Both the position numbers and the translations under genes were made by a program. A stretch of 64,000 nucleotides of DNA from Cladopsammia gracilis (lineage: Eukaryota > Cnidaria > Anthozoa > Scleractinia > Dendrophylliidae), in NCBI GenBank assembly GCA_022457155.1, contig JAJGOT010000090.1, forward strand, positions 434,001-498,000, written 5' to 3'. The notes beneath the pieces were generated by a model that worked only from the letters and a program-made list of their open reading frames with translations, had not been told where the DNA came from and did not search any database. Positions 24,801 through 32,189 of the stretch are shown piece by piece (the stretch's first letter is position 1; every line of letters begins with the position of its first letter).

Positions 24801-25289
24801 AAGCAATAAAATCTTACGTTTACTACGCAACTTTAGCTGATTTATGGGCTAAAAAGTTCAACACCTTTCGTTAGAAACTACATTTAAAAAATTGCTTTCG
24901 GGCCCAAAAAGTCTTCGGCAGCTTTGAGAAATGCACGCCAGGCCAGGTCATTACATGTATAACAATGTCATGTACCTTTGATATCTGAGAAAGGGAAAAT
25001 TATCCACTAAGATTCCTTTTATATCCATTTCTGTCATCTTCGAAGAAATCTGCACATTTGTTTTAAACTGTCCCTTTTCTGCCTTCTTAAGTTGCGCCAT
25101 TTCAATTGTATTTGGCATAAAGACCATTTCATTTCTTGTTGTAACGTCGCTGTTTTTCAAGACCAAAACATTCTTCGCAGTCACAGCTCCAGGTTCCCTC
25201 TTCACTCGCTTCACTGCGACTAATTCATCAGCATTGTGCTTAAAAGTGAGTTGAACACAATCATTGTCCATAACAGGTAACTGTGCCAT
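3641..25289 (-). CDS. TIG-domain protein with N-terminal G2E3-like module (954 aa, 11 exons)
   Basis: I reconstructed this gene exon by exon. Coding exons (minus strand, 5' to 3') are 25289-24976, 23789-23660, 22699-22213, 21411-20957, 19965-19911, 16431-16382, 13388-13253, 12501-12271, 8297-8214, 6711-6013 and 3864-3641. Every boundary has AG/GT sites, and phases match throughout, giving 2865 bp (954 codons plus TAA). Residues 1-148 form a small domain resembling the one preceding HECT domains in G2E3-like proteins. Residues 149-480 are a low-complexity Ser/Thr/Gln-rich linker. Residues 498-570 are an IPT/TIG-like Ig fold. Residues about 571-600 form a helix (EDLLQLLVHDYKLQARYF). The tail is acidic and contains a 118-residue internal duplication. 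The start Met at 25289 sits nine bases inside an exon with a good acceptor, so a 5' UTR exon lies upstream. A TIG fold suggests a transcription-factor-like or adaptor protein; DNA binding cannot be shown. The function is unknown. Confidence 0.8.
4316..4420. mobile_element. Short foldback element (hairpin)
   Basis: Arms 4318-4352 and 4384-4418 are reverse complements (ATCCTTGGTTCAAATTTTAT at the left) separated by about 31 bp. Related ends occur at 14739 and 15007, where they bracket a longer insert, so this is a dispersed non-autonomous family. No coding sequence. Confidence 0.7.
4657..4841. mobile_element. MITE with internal duplicated GGCGGCCAT motif
   Basis: The ends AATAGAGCGTATGCAC and GTGCATACGCTCTATT are inverted repeats. 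Inside, GGCGGCCAT.TTGGTGTACC occurs twice in tandem, and a TGACGTCA palindrome lies at 4674-4681. A related GGTACACCAACATGGCGGCC block occurs at 13625-13644. Confidence 0.6.
5176..5412 (-). pseudogene. 3' remnant of a non-LTR retrotransposon reverse transcriptase
   Basis: An open frame of 78 residues contains YKMRNNLTYADKN, DYFKFSFYPRTLLAWNQLP and LLLFKKAISN. These are the characteristic C-terminal motifs (F.R....WN.LP) of CR1/L2/RTE-type LINE reverse transcriptases. Everything 5' of this is missing, so this is a 5'-truncated dead copy in the intergenic/intronic sequence between exons 10 and 11 of the minus-strand gene. Confidence 0.75.
5503..5607. mobile_element. Foldback MITE
   Basis: GCATGATAGCGATAATTATC at 5503 is mirrored by its reverse complement ending at 5607. 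The near-perfect arms are about 38 bp and the core is about 29 bp. The element produces overlapping open frames on both strands that are artefacts of the palindrome. Confidence 0.7.
6013..6711 (-). CDS. Exon 10: internally duplicated acidic exon of the 954-aa protein
   Basis: This 699-bp exon encodes residues about 648-880 and consists of two tandem copies of a ~354-bp unit; each copy contains NTGEI, LQFC.SPI.QN and GEEQILEQLN-like blocks. The first copy ends with a sequence nearly identical to the real donor, GCAG/GTAAAATAGG at 6369/6370 compared with GAAG/GTAAAATGGG at 6012/6013. Both possible donors are in phase 1, so splicing from the inner one would give an in-frame isoform 119 residues shorter. 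The sequence is acidic and polar, with no recognisable fold. Confidence 0.75.
6818..7065. repeat. Three tandem copies of an ~85-100 bp unit
   Basis: The block starting CAGATCCAAAGATCGGT recurs at about 6818, 6903 and 7002, each followed by a variable number of TCGTTAATTAA units. It lies in the intron between exons 9 and 10 of the minus-strand gene, directly upstream of the E2F-like repeat at 7066-7150. Confidence 0.75.
7066..7150. repeat. Three tandem ~30-bp units with TTTTCCCGCGCTTGGCGC
   Basis: The unit CGTTTTCCCGCGCTTGGCGC followed by TGGTTGCATC occurs three times, the third with A for G changes. The same motif in the opposite orientation forms a seven-copy array at 35707-35895, and single copies lie at about 1050 and 37590. 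TTTCCCGC is an E2F-type consensus. Confidence 0.75.
7267..7946. repeat. 77-bp tandem repeat array
   Basis: The unit runs GAAGTGACTAGGAGTATTGC, then CTGGATGGGATGCTAGTCCA, then CAGGGTGACCTGG. It is repeated about nine times with a few shortened copies (for example near 7575 and 7780). It lies in an intron of the minus-strand gene. The GGATGGGATGCTAGT block also occurs at about 21950, so the array amplifies part of a dispersed repeat. The sequence after the array (7960-8100) matches the region at 42285-42440. Confidence 0.85.
7946..8105. repeat. Dispersed SINE-like repeat copy
   Basis: The block containing GCCGGTACCCATTTATACAC, TTTCTTGTC and GAACCA recurs at 42315-42415. Both copies lie next to tandem arrays. 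It resembles a tRNA-tail type SINE end, but I cannot define a promoter. Confidence 0.45.
8214..8297 (-). CDS. Exon 9: 28-residue acidic exon of the 954-aa TIG protein
   Basis: An 84-bp exon enters and leaves in phase 1. It encodes a Ser/Asp/Glu-rich stretch (ESDYDSDDEASSTDSSED) ending in three consecutive Cys. Its length, a multiple of three, means that skipping it would keep the frame. The 33-bp minisatellite at 8463-8805 starts about 165 bp upstream of its acceptor. Confidence 0.7.
8463..8805. repeat. 33-bp tandem repeat, open on both strands
   Basis: About ten copies of AAGATAAAATTGATATCTTC followed by ACTCTTCACAGTG. Because the unit is 33 bp with no stop in one frame on either strand, it gives 11-residue repeats on both strands (KIKLISSLFTV and its mirror). 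It lies in intron 8 of the minus-strand gene and is not coding. Confidence 0.9.
9148..9324. mobile_element. Foldback MITE
   Basis: Arms of roughly 70-80 bp run from CCTGGCCTTTG at 9148 to CAAAGGCCAGG ending at 9324, including matching GAGGCTGGAGTTGAC and GTCAACTCCAGCCTC. No coding content. Confidence 0.75.
9392..9769 (-). CDS. Hydrophobic open frame, possible membrane-protein relic
   Basis: An unbroken frame of about 125 codons encodes three or four strongly hydrophobic segments (for example HIMILIGMLISFITIVLL and VLPLIFYLLLINRPF) separated by polar, Cys-containing loops. That resembles part of a multi-pass receptor. There is no ATG at its upstream end and no clear splice sites. It lies inside intron 8 of the 954-aa gene, on the same strand. 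It could be a degraded gene fragment or chance. Confidence 0.2.
   Translation of the reverse strand: MKILIQNSYIVSLIHIMILIGMLISFITIVLLQKCISNVKHSQQNCKNVCSMTHMLLAIVNIRTVLPLIFYLLLINRPFYSCVLSIGKISNCLFFISLLFQSLLLGSVCRFYLYYFKIFTDPGLR
10029..10842. mobile_element. Mutator-like non-autonomous element with 10-bp target duplication
   Basis: Ends of about 80 bp are inverted repeats (TAGCCTCCTACGCAGACGTC at the left and its complement ending GGAGGCA at the right). ATCTAAATAG at 10019-10028 is repeated at 10843-10852. Long terminal repeats with 9-10 bp duplications are typical of Mutator-like elements. An 81-codon frame inside (10349-10594) has no recognisable motif. Confidence 0.8.
11164..11400. repeat. 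Dispersed repeat, copy 1
   Basis: GTGTATATGACA, TTTTGGTCCTTTGATATGTA and CCCATAGTTTTGG.CGTCGG occur in the same order here and at 51281-51480, with roughly 85 percent identity by eye. The copies are in the introns of different genes. Class unknown. Confidence 0.7.
11400..11706. repeat. Dispersed repeat carrying AATGGCGGCCGT
   Basis: AACATGCAAATTTAATGGC, a conserved middle and AACTGGCACTTT at the end are shared with 23116-23296. The AATGGCGGCCGTAAATTCTC core is shared with the large inverted repeats at 15168-15725 and 30538-31862. Together these define one dispersed family. Confidence 0.65.
11711..11948. mobile_element. MITE with TAA duplication and GATCG-rich core
   Basis: AGCCTGGTTTCCATATAATC at the left is mirrored exactly at the right end, flanked by TAA at 11708-11710 and 11949-11951 (Harbinger-type target). 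The interior is a near-complete palindrome built from GATCG and CGATCGTAACG units, so the whole element can fold on itself. Confidence 0.8.
12271..19965 (-). CDS. Exons 5-8: TIG/IPT-like domain of the 954-aa protein
   Basis: Exons 19911-19965, 16382-16431, 13253-13388 and 12271-12501 encode residues 463-619. The TIG fold starts exactly at exon 7 with GGIKFMLVLDGHLPADVE, continues with YAYFGNFDSVDVIKL, and is finished by exon 8 with SPGDVIVKVHSSDGRYLG and PFCYED. The pattern GG..., FG, V..I, PGDV.V.V, DGR.LG, F.Y is the usual IPT/TIG core. A short helix follows (LLQLLVHDYKLQARYFRLL). The 50-bp exon 6 and the phase-1 split of the TIG fold are shared with the paralogue at 40797-42896. Intron 13389-16381 carries a perfect 240-bp inverted repeat; intron 16432-19910 carries two minisatellites. 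Confidence 0.8.
13985..14450. mobile_element. MITE with ACGGACAAATCGTC repeats
   Basis: CATTGGCC.TTTTCACACTAG at the left matches the complement of the right end, and GACGGACAAATCGTCTGGAC is mirrored inside. The central region contains more GACGATTTGTCCGTC copies in both orientations. Length about 466 bp; no coding frame recognised. Confidence 0.75.
14738..15008. mobile_element. Foldback family member with internal GTGTCCGTA repeats
   Basis: The ends match the 4316-4420 hairpin family (CTTGGTTC...GAACCAAG). The interior has several GTGTCCGTATTATAGAGGT units in tandem. A related GTGTCCACCTTATAGAGGT array occurs at 41763-42245. Confidence 0.6.
15168..15725. mobile_element. Recent foldback element with identical 240-bp arms
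   Basis: Arms 15174-15413 and 15481-15720 look identical when reverse-complemented, so both translate to the same ~77-residue frame on opposite strands. The loop is 67 bp. The ends read AAAGGGCTACTACGATC and its complement with a few changes. Other members are at 30538-31862 and 11400-11706. Perfect arms imply a recent copy or ongoing arm correction. It sits in intron 6 of the minus-strand TIG gene. The open frames are not genes. Confidence 0.85.
16450..17640. repeat. 66-bp minisatellite built of ~11-12 bp subunits
   Basis: About 18 copies of a 66-bp higher-order unit (TACAATGAGCTACAACGATC, then AACTACAATGACCTACTACA and so on), itself made of CTACAATGA-like short units. The copies are extremely uniform. 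The array starts about 18 bp from exon 6 of the minus-strand gene (16382-16431), immediately behind its acceptor, so it replaces the normal branch-point region. Confidence 0.95.
18230..19060. repeat. ~70-bp irregular tandem repeat
   Basis: Roughly eleven copies share TATTATCAAGGGGGATTCCC, then CTCATTACAGCAGTCATG, then GATAAACAAGTTATAAT. Spacing is about 70 bp, with insertions and deletions. Isolated copies lie at 20318-20370 and 20545-20580, with a partial reverse copy at 21655-21720, all within introns 3-5 of the same gene. Confidence 0.85.
20957..22699 (-). CDS. Exons 3-4: disordered linker of the 954-aa TIG protein
   Basis: Exon 3 (22213-22699) and exon 4 (20957-21411) encode residues 149-462. 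They are rich in Ser, Thr, Gln, Pro and Gly with no hydrophobic core, which is typical of an intrinsically disordered linker. They join in phase 1 and exon 4 ends in phase 0. Downstream of the exon 4 donor the reading frame runs into a GTT trinucleotide tract at 20905-20930. This produces an Asn-rich open frame that is intronic, not protein. Confidence 0.75.
23116..23296. repeat. Dispersed repeat, second copy of the 11400 family
   Basis: It carries GGAACATGCAAATTTAATGG at the left and AACTGGCACTTT at the right, the same order as at 11400-11706. It lies in intron 2 of the minus-strand TIG gene. Confidence 0.6.
23660..25289 (-). CDS. Exons 1-2: N-terminal module of the 954-aa TIG protein
   Basis: Exon 1 (24976-25289 coding, acceptor at 25298/25299) and exon 2 (23660-23789) join in phase 2 and encode residues 1-148. 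The last ~80 residues contain NFPFLRYQRFWCAAAVDN, then a turn, then GDRRIWDGQAIKRKIK and NSALYIFTEE. This matches the pattern of exons 36833-37193 and 36011-36131 in the neighbouring gene: TKRIRLAAADSKGTLEFF, TGRNIRQRIK, SVLYVVPS. The split is at the same Arg in the same phase. It also recalls the conserved region ahead of the HECT domain in G2E3-like proteins of fish and invertebrates, a resemblance I judge from memory only. Confidence 0.7.
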
Positions 25290-25298
25290 GAATGCTAT

Positions 25299-27600
25299 CT
25301 GTTTAGAATGCAAAAAAATCAGCAGATGATCAATATATCAGGGGGCCAGGGGGGATTTCCATGTACACAGTTCTAATACAGCCCTGACACATATATACAA
25401 ACTAGTTACAAAACAACATTCTCTAGCTGAGCACCCAACAATTTATTACAAAATTTGGTTGAAAGCCTAGAAAGTCTACAGCCCCTCAAATGCCCTGATT
25501 TTTATTCAAATCATCGTGGCAAACCCAAAAGTCAACATTCACAGCAAAATTCAGTCCTAGTCCTGGCTAAGCAGTGAATGTTTTTGCTCTTATGTGTGCT
25601 CGGGTCAAATTACAGCCTCTTGTTCTAGTGCATACTGACCTTGCCTCAATTTTCAATAGCACCACCACACTGCATGCTGGGAAATAGCCACAATTTTTGA
25701 CAGCGTTTGTTTCTTTCCGCACACATTGACAAAAAGAAAATTATCACAAGGAAAAAGCATTTGAGGACCATTGGTGATGTATGCAAAATTTGGGCCTGTC
25801 AAGTACATGAAACTGTACACAAGTCCAATCAAAATCTGAATTTTGGATTGAGGCTTGTTTTGAATTTTGCATTTCTCATCTGATGAACAGCTCGTTATTG
25901 AACTGAGTAATGAAATCAAATTTGCAATAATGAATTCATTAATTAACTCTTAAGGCAGGAACGCTTGACCAGTTTTGACTGTAATTTGTTTTTCAACACC
26001 ATAAATTTGACTTTTATCAATAATATTTCACAATTCAAAAAACAACTTAATAGCCCTTTTCACGGTTAACCTTTCTCATTTGCATTGCAATAAAATTCAT
26101 CATGATTGCAAGGCAATTTTGGGCAGAAACTACAAAATTGACCAAAATAGCCTTGCAACCATATGTTGATTTTTATTGTAAATATGCAGATGACAAAAGG
26201 TTAACCACAAAAAGGGCTATTTATTTTCAAGCTTTTTTCTGTGATAATTTAGAAATAAATATCAAAGCACGAAGAAAATTGCTTGTCATTTTAAAACTAT
26301 TTCAAATATTTGCCGCCAATTTTCTAGCCTCTCCACTGGTCGGGGGGTCCTGGTCTTGTGCCTTCCATGTTGATACTTTTGTTCATCAATTAAGTGCCAG
26401 TTTTACATATTTACCTTCAGCAGACAAATAATTTTTTTTTTGTTTGATACAAATCAAAATGTGCATCTTCCAAGATATTCATTAATTCACTCAGTCTCTT
26501 TGCTTGAGTTACTTTATAAACAGCTATTCATCATAATGGCCTCCTCGTGCATGCAAATATGGCAACCACGCGCGTCATCAAAACAACAGATGTTAATATT
26601 AAACTTTTAGCATTAAAGTCTGCACGCTAGTAGCATGAGGCTGAAAACAGCGTCCAAGTATGTGTAGTATAGTACTATAACGCTATGGTTCAATTGTCAC
26701 GTGCATACCTTGTGCTTTCCATCACGCTATTTAATACAAGGAAACCAAGCGTCAGAGACAATTAGTTGAAGGAAAGCGAAACGAATATTCACTACTCATG
26801 TGATGAAAGAAGAGATGCGAATGAGGGCCGAAAGCAAAGGAAACGAAAACAATATCTGAGTTACTGTAAGATCCAACCCCAGAACAAACAGTTGAAAGGT
26901 TCCATTTTTATCTCACAAGATGACAAAAACACTTGTATTATCATCAAAAGATGGTTGTAGCCATCTAATATAGCTCTATGTTTCCGAGAAAAGTGCCATT
27001 CATTCCCAGAATGTGATTGCAATAAACAAGAATAAACTCGCGCGAAGACCGTACCGATCGGTAAGAAACTGTGATTTGGCGGAAGGAAGGAAATCGTAGA
27101 AAAGGCCACTTCGATGAATGAAAGTATTTCAAAGAAACCTCAGTTGCCGAAATCATTTTATTAGGAAGCATACCTAAAACGCGAAAATCATATAAGACCA
27201 AAATTTAATATCGAAAGAGGAAGCGCGCATGCATATTAATTTTAAGCTCTTTTTTTGTGGTATAAAGCTTTGAGTTCAATCCATGAAGACGAAAGACAAA
27301 AATCAACCACGAAATTCACTGAATTGAATGCAGTTCCCCTGAAATGTGGTAGTCACATGGTACGTAAAGAAGTCAGGAAATAATCAATCTGACTTTATTC
27401 TTGCAACACGGAGAGATGTTGACGATGTTCAGCGACATTTCTACCATTTGTACTTGAGAACGACTGCGTGTCACCACAAATGGCGAAAAAAAATCAACAT
27501 TTGTATCTACAAACGTGTAAATATATTGCAAAACAGAAGTGCATTATAAATTCTTAAGAATATATTACGAAATAACTGGAAACATCAAGCAATTCCTTAC
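25299..27600. other. Putative upstream region of the 954-aa gene; nothing recognised
   Basis: This should contain the 5' UTR and promoter of the minus-strand gene starting at 25289, because its first coding exon begins with a splice acceptor. I see no further exon that joins in frame, no clear TATA box and no mobile element with defined ends. Several 80-110 codon frames here lack any motif. Confidence 0.4.
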
Positions 27601-27652
27601 CTTTTCTTGAAAGATTTTAGAATTCGATCAACCTTTTGAGACTGCTTCGCCA
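27601..27652 (-). CDS. Orphan 52-bp exon, downstream member of a pair
   Basis: TTTTATTGTAG precedes and GTAAGG follows this 52-bp segment. Its only open frame encodes AKQSQKVDRILKSFKKR and needs one base from the previous exon, which the exon ending at 29263 supplies. It cannot splice in frame to the exon at 25298 (a TAG results). It may be the tail of a paralogue whose N-terminal module is at 36011-37193. Confidence 0.4.
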
Positions 27653-28011
27653 CTACAATAAAACACAGTCACGTGCTCATGACTGGGCTAAGACTTCATG
27701 TATATACCCACCACGATTCACCAACTGGTTTGTCGAAGTGGTTTTGCGGATGCGCGCAGCGGCATGAGTCTTGTTTCGGTCGAATTTCTTTTCGTAGTCA
27801 CAAATTGCCTTTAAAAAAAAGTTTCCCGTATCCCGCGGGACGACTTTCACTGGTCTGATTGGTTAACACGCGACCTCGTGATTTCGGCGTGCTGTAGCCC
27901 ATCACGTTCTTGTTTTCAAGTAGCCGAGAGTCAGACCACTAGCATTTGGACTTTACCAGAAAAGAAATTACATTTTTCAATGGGAATTTATGTTGATATC
28001 AATTTGATTGT

Positions 28012-28110
28012 CGATCGACACTTAGTAACTGTCGATCGACACTTATGTAACTGTCGATCTACACTTAATGACTGTCGATCGACACTTAGTAACTGTCGAT
28101 CGACACTTAC
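28012..28110. repeat. ~22-bp tandem repeat
   Basis: Four to five copies of ACTGTCGATCGACACTTAGT with small changes. It lies just upstream of the short frame at 28172. Confidence 0.8.
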
Positions 28111-28234
28111 TGTTACTAAGTAACCGATGATGTCAGCGGAATCTACACGTGGTTCCTCGCTCGACTGCAAGATGGCGAACATCGAGGAGGTAAGTAAGTC
28201 CTGTTCTTTTCTGGCATAGGTTCTATGAGTATGG

Positions 28235-28390
28235 GGCTCCGCCGCGAGCTCCGCTATTAACATTAACTCAGTCTTGGCAATGTTTAGGCTTAATTTATTC
28301 GACCTGAGCCATTCATGTAGGTTAGATAATTCGTTATTTGCTACAGTTTCAAGTTCAGGTAAGCTACTGGCAGCAATAGTGATGTTTATG
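28235..28390 (-). pseudogene. LINE reverse transcriptase fragment
   Basis: The minus strand reads ELETVANNELSNLHEWL followed by RSNKLSLNIAKTELM, the thumb-proximal W...NKL.LN..KT motif found just after the catalytic YADD in non-LTR reverse transcriptases. Only about 50 codons are left and both ends are broken. Confidence 0.75.
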
Positions 28391-29262
28391 AAGCACTAAA
28401 TTTACAGGTAATGAAAAAAAAATACATGTAATCGCATTCAGGGGATTCTGCTTTTATAATTTTCAAAACCGTGGTGACGAGTGCTATAAATTGGTGAAAC
28501 ATTTAAAAAATAAATATTGCGTAACGCATCATGAACCCACCCCCCCCCCCCCCCCACCTCCCGTGATTTCAAGACTAAATCGAAGTGAAATTTTTCTAGT
28601 TCCTTTAATAACTGCTTTGATTTTGCCATGTATTAGTTTTTCCCGGCTTCATAGTTTTTTTCAAAGTGTTGTCGCAAATACACAATATTTCCTTGAATGA
28701 AAATGTCTTTCTCTTGAATAAAAGAGTTAAACGCTTATCAGAATTCAGTGATTTTCTGCTTCCGGAAGGCTTAGCGATTTGTTTATTCTAATTGCAGCGC
28801 TAGCGTCTGCGAATTATATTATAAACATCACATTGCATGATGTTTTCGCATAATGTTTTCGCGAATCAAAAATATCTTAAAGCAAACTTTATTTCAGAAA
28901 GCGCTATTTAATTTAATTATATTTACTAGCGTGCCTCTACTGTGATTATTGGCTTCATGAGAAAACATTCGAACAAGTTTGATCGCAATTTGCACAAGAA
29001 ACGAATTCTCTCAGTTGAAAGTTTTATTCAAATATCTATTAGTTTAGTCTCAAGAGCAAAACGCGTCAAATTATCGCATCAAGGAAACTGTCGGCCACGT
29101 AAATGTGTTCAGCATCTGGCGAATTTCTCGCTCGACCGATTGTGGTCAAGTTTTCTAAATATTTCTCAAAAGCCACTGATAAGACAAAGAAACAGTCTAT
29201 GAAATGTTTCTTACAAAGTAAATGGACATTAAAAAAAATGTGACTTTCTTTACCGTAGTTTT

Positions 29263-29322
29263 CCAGGAATGCTTGAAAATTCTTAGTAAAGTCTGCCGCT
29301 TCGAGTATAAATTCTGAAAGAA
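29263..29322 (-). CDS. Orphan 60-bp exon, upstream member of a pair
   Basis: The acceptor TCTTCTTTCAG and donor GTAAAG flank 60 bp encoding FILEAADFTKNFQAFLENY, an amphipathic helix. Phase 1 at both ends joins it to 27601-27652. The joined peptide loosely resembles the post-TIG helix of the THAP gene (EVAEFMEGLFRTT, VIKSFKEKER). No upstream partner was found. Confidence 0.4.
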
Positions 29323-29554
29323 GACATGTCCTCACTTGTGACAAATTTCATCGCTTTCAGCTCTCAAACCACCACTACAAAGGCATAAAAATCTTCTAAA
29401 GGACGTTTTCTTTCATTTCGAAGTCTTAAAAGGCGTGCTTTCATTCCGGTTATGCAAAATGAACGTCTACAAAATGGAAGCGTGGAGTTCACGGGTGGCC
29501 ATATTTGTTAGAAATCTGATAGTCTTCTCTGAGTGAACATTCGATTCCGGCCAT

Positions 29555-29638
29555 TCGAAGCTATCCTCGACAAACGTTGAACAACCGACGAGGTTGCGAA
29601 GCTATCCTCGACAAACGTTGAACAACCGACGAGGTTCC
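29555..29638. repeat. 41-bp direct duplication
   Basis: CGAAGCTATCCTCGACAAAC followed by GTTGAACAACCGACGAGGTT occurs twice in tandem. The function is unknown. Confidence 0.8.
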
Positions 29639-29692
29639 GAGAAAAAAAGGAGCTAAGATCGGGGAATATCGGATCGAAATCGGCAGAGTTTG

Positions 29693-29834
29693 TAGCCTCT
29701 TCCAGGCGTTTAGATTGTGGGGAGCAGCGAAAAGCGGCGCGTGGCGCTATAGGGTCGGCGCGCCTCCCGTCGTTTTTTCTCTTGCGCCCAATTTTTCTTT
29801 CGCGCGACACAAACTTAACGCCTGGGACAGGCTA
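29693..29834. mobile_element. Mutator-like MITE with 9-bp duplication
   Basis: TAGCCTCTTCCAGGCGTTTA at the left pairs with TAACGCCTGGGACAGGCTA at the right. CAGAGTTTG (29684-29692) and CAGAGTTCG (29835-29843) are a 9-bp target duplication with one change. Length 142 bp. It has the same family end as 32510-32669. Confidence 0.8.
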
Positions 29835-30034
29835 CAGAGTTCGTTGTCGGCTCGGATTCTATTGTTACACTCACTCACTCACTCTCAGACGGACAACATA
29901 GTAGCTTACACCTTCTAAAGGCAGTAAGCTACAAAAAAACCGTGGAGCTCTGGTATTGAGCAAGCGCAATAGTACATTAATGCATTAGGCGTGCGCTAAT
30001 GGATGTCGTGGATTTTACGACATCCGGAAGGGTC

Positions 30035-30375
30035 GTGACTAGAATGGATACTCCAAAATCAGGTTGGATCACCTCGGACACTTATTGAGAATTATATAAC
30101 GTAATGTCGACCCTTAGAATTTATTTTCAATAAATTTTTAAGTGTAAAAAAGAAAATCTAAAATCCCCACTCAGGATTGAACCTGTGACCTCAGCTAGGT
30201 TTAGGCTTACATAGCCTACTGTACCACTGTACCACCTAGCTTCTCGGGTTGCTTAGTCCTAAATTTAACTATATAAACTGCTGCCCCTAACCTCAACTGA
30301 AAGCTAACCAGTTACTCCGTTATATAAGTCTCAATAAGGTGTCCAACCTGATTTTGGAGTATCCATTCTAGTCAC
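30035..30375. mobile_element. Foldback element with internal tRNA-like sequence
   Basis: GTGACTAGAATGGATACTCC and the adjoining bases (33 bp in all) are exactly mirrored at the right end. Between about 30173 and 30247, on the minus strand, is a tRNA-like segment with an A-box-like TGGTACAGTGG and a B-box-like GGTTCAATCCT. Either a tRNA-derived SINE inserted into the element or the element captured one. Confidence 0.7.
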
Positions 30376-30537
30376 CACCCATCCGGAAGGCACTGTTCCC
30401 AGAGTCTTCGTTTTTTCCGCTGACCAAACGAAACGAAGGCTCTGGGGACGAGAATGCCTTGTTGCGCATTCATTTCTAAACGGCCAATCAAAAAATTCAA
30501 ATTTTTGTCCGTTACCAGAGCTACACGAGACGCAATT

Positions 30538-31862
30538 TAAAGTGCCCCTATGATCAAATTTTTGATTTTCATGTTTGTACATTTTCGTCTACTATTTGAC
30601 TTTCTTACTCATCTTGCCAAATTTCAATCCATATTACGAACATCAGAAATCATTTTATTTTAACATTTATTTCCGAGAATTATAATAAAAATCAGCATAG
30701 AAAATTGCACGAAGAACAAGTCCAAAGTTTTTGTTGTTTTTCACGTGATTTTCAATACTTATTGTTATTATAATTTCAACCCATGATGTATGTTTGAGTC
30801 TTTGACGTCACTTTCTCCCATTCGCAACCAAGCCTAGCTTGGAACAAGGTTGATTAATGGCGGCCGTAAATTCTCGCAAATAAATGTTAAAATAAAATTA
30901 CCTTATTACATGAAATTTTCGCGACACGTTAATTTCGCGAATTTCGCGATTTAAAAAAATCGCGAAATTTAAGTGACGCGAACAATAAGTGTCGCGAACA
31001 TAACATGACGCGAAAATTAAGTGACTCACATTATGTCAATAATCAATTTTGCAAGAACAAGTTCGCAATGTGGTACTCGGCAGAAGTCAAAATTAAGTGA
31101 TAGTGGAGTTACCTTTGAAGATGTGAATGTCCACCTTAAGCTATCGGTTTTAAAACCAATTCATGCAACTTGGTCGGTGGAAATATTTAACTTTTTCACC
31201 AGCCCACAAGAAAAGGTTCCTGTCTTGAAAGGATGGGAGAAAGCGGGAAGAAAGGGTGTAGTAACTGGAAGAGAAGTGTTACCGCCTGTTGTTCCATATA
31301 TAAAATGACTCGTGAGACTTGTATATATGTTTCTCAACGGCATTATGTTACTAAACAGCATCATTTTTTCTTCAGAGTCCGTAGGAAGGAATTTTCAATG
31401 TAAATGGATATTGTGGTCAATTGACTTAAGACAGATAATTCACGTACACGCATTAACTGCTCGCGGACATTGTGAGAACTGCTTTGTTGTTACTGTTGAC
31501 ATATAGTCCCGCCGTTGCATTTTGTTAATTTTGACGTTGCACCTTTGATAAAGTCGTTTTATTTAAGTCAAGGGCATGTTAAATAACATTGCCAAGGAAA
31601 TAAATTGTGTCTAACTCAAAAACGCAAAACTAAAGTGATTCAAAATATAAAATTTTCGCAAAATCGCGAAATTTAAGTGTCGCGAAATATGCGCACCTCA
31701 AAATCGCGAAATAAACGTGTCGCGAAAATTTCATGTAATAAGGTACTTCTCATGTTCGTATAGTAATCGATTGAAATTTGGCGAGATGAGTAAGAAAAAC
31801 TAATTGTACACGAAAATGTAAAGAAAATCTAAATCAAAAATGTGATCATAGGGACACTTTAA
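30538..31862. mobile_element. Foldback element of the 15168 family, split by a TA-inserted element
   Basis: AAAGTGCCCCTATGATC at the left and its complement near 31862 are the ends, and the flanking arms match 15168-15725 (including AATGGCGGCCGTAAATTCTC). The right arm is interrupted at 30900 by an independent element ending at 31743. Confidence 0.75.
30901..31743 (+). mobile_element. Mariner/pogo-type element with TA duplication and a captured ORF end
   Basis: CCTTATTACATGAAATTTTC at the left is mirrored at the right, with TA at 30899-30900 and 31744-31745. Terminal and subterminal TTTCGCG/CGCGAAA motifs repeat. A frame from about 31100 to 31305 reads DVNVHLKLSVLKPIHATWSV, then LKGWEKAGRKGVV. 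I recall similar ends on DDE transposases of the pogo/Tigger group in invertebrates. Only the C-terminal part remains, so this copy is non-autonomous. Confidence 0.65.
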
Positions 31863-32189
31863 ATGTTTAGATTGGCTTTGTCCATCTACATTTTTCTTTG
31901 CGAGGCTCGCCTTCGTGACATTTTGGGGGGGCACGAAGCTCTCGGAACACGTGATGTGGCACGCGTGATTCGAGTGACAAGTGAGTGACAAAGTACGGAA
32001 CCTGATATGGTGAACGGATCATTGCGGAATCTATTTGCGCTGGCATTCTTGCAGGCGTCAGGGTTTGCTACACCGTGCTTACGATTTCCAATAAGAACGA
32101 AACAGCTGTCCACGGTTATCGTTTTCTGTCATGTTGGCGCCTGCAAAGTCAACTTTTTTACGTAGTCAGCCTTGCAGTTTATTGTATGC

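Noticed and set aside
26766..27201. Plus- and minus-strand frames upstream of the 954-aa gene
   Set aside because: No recognisable domain, no splice sites that connect in phase to neighbouring exons, and both strands are open.
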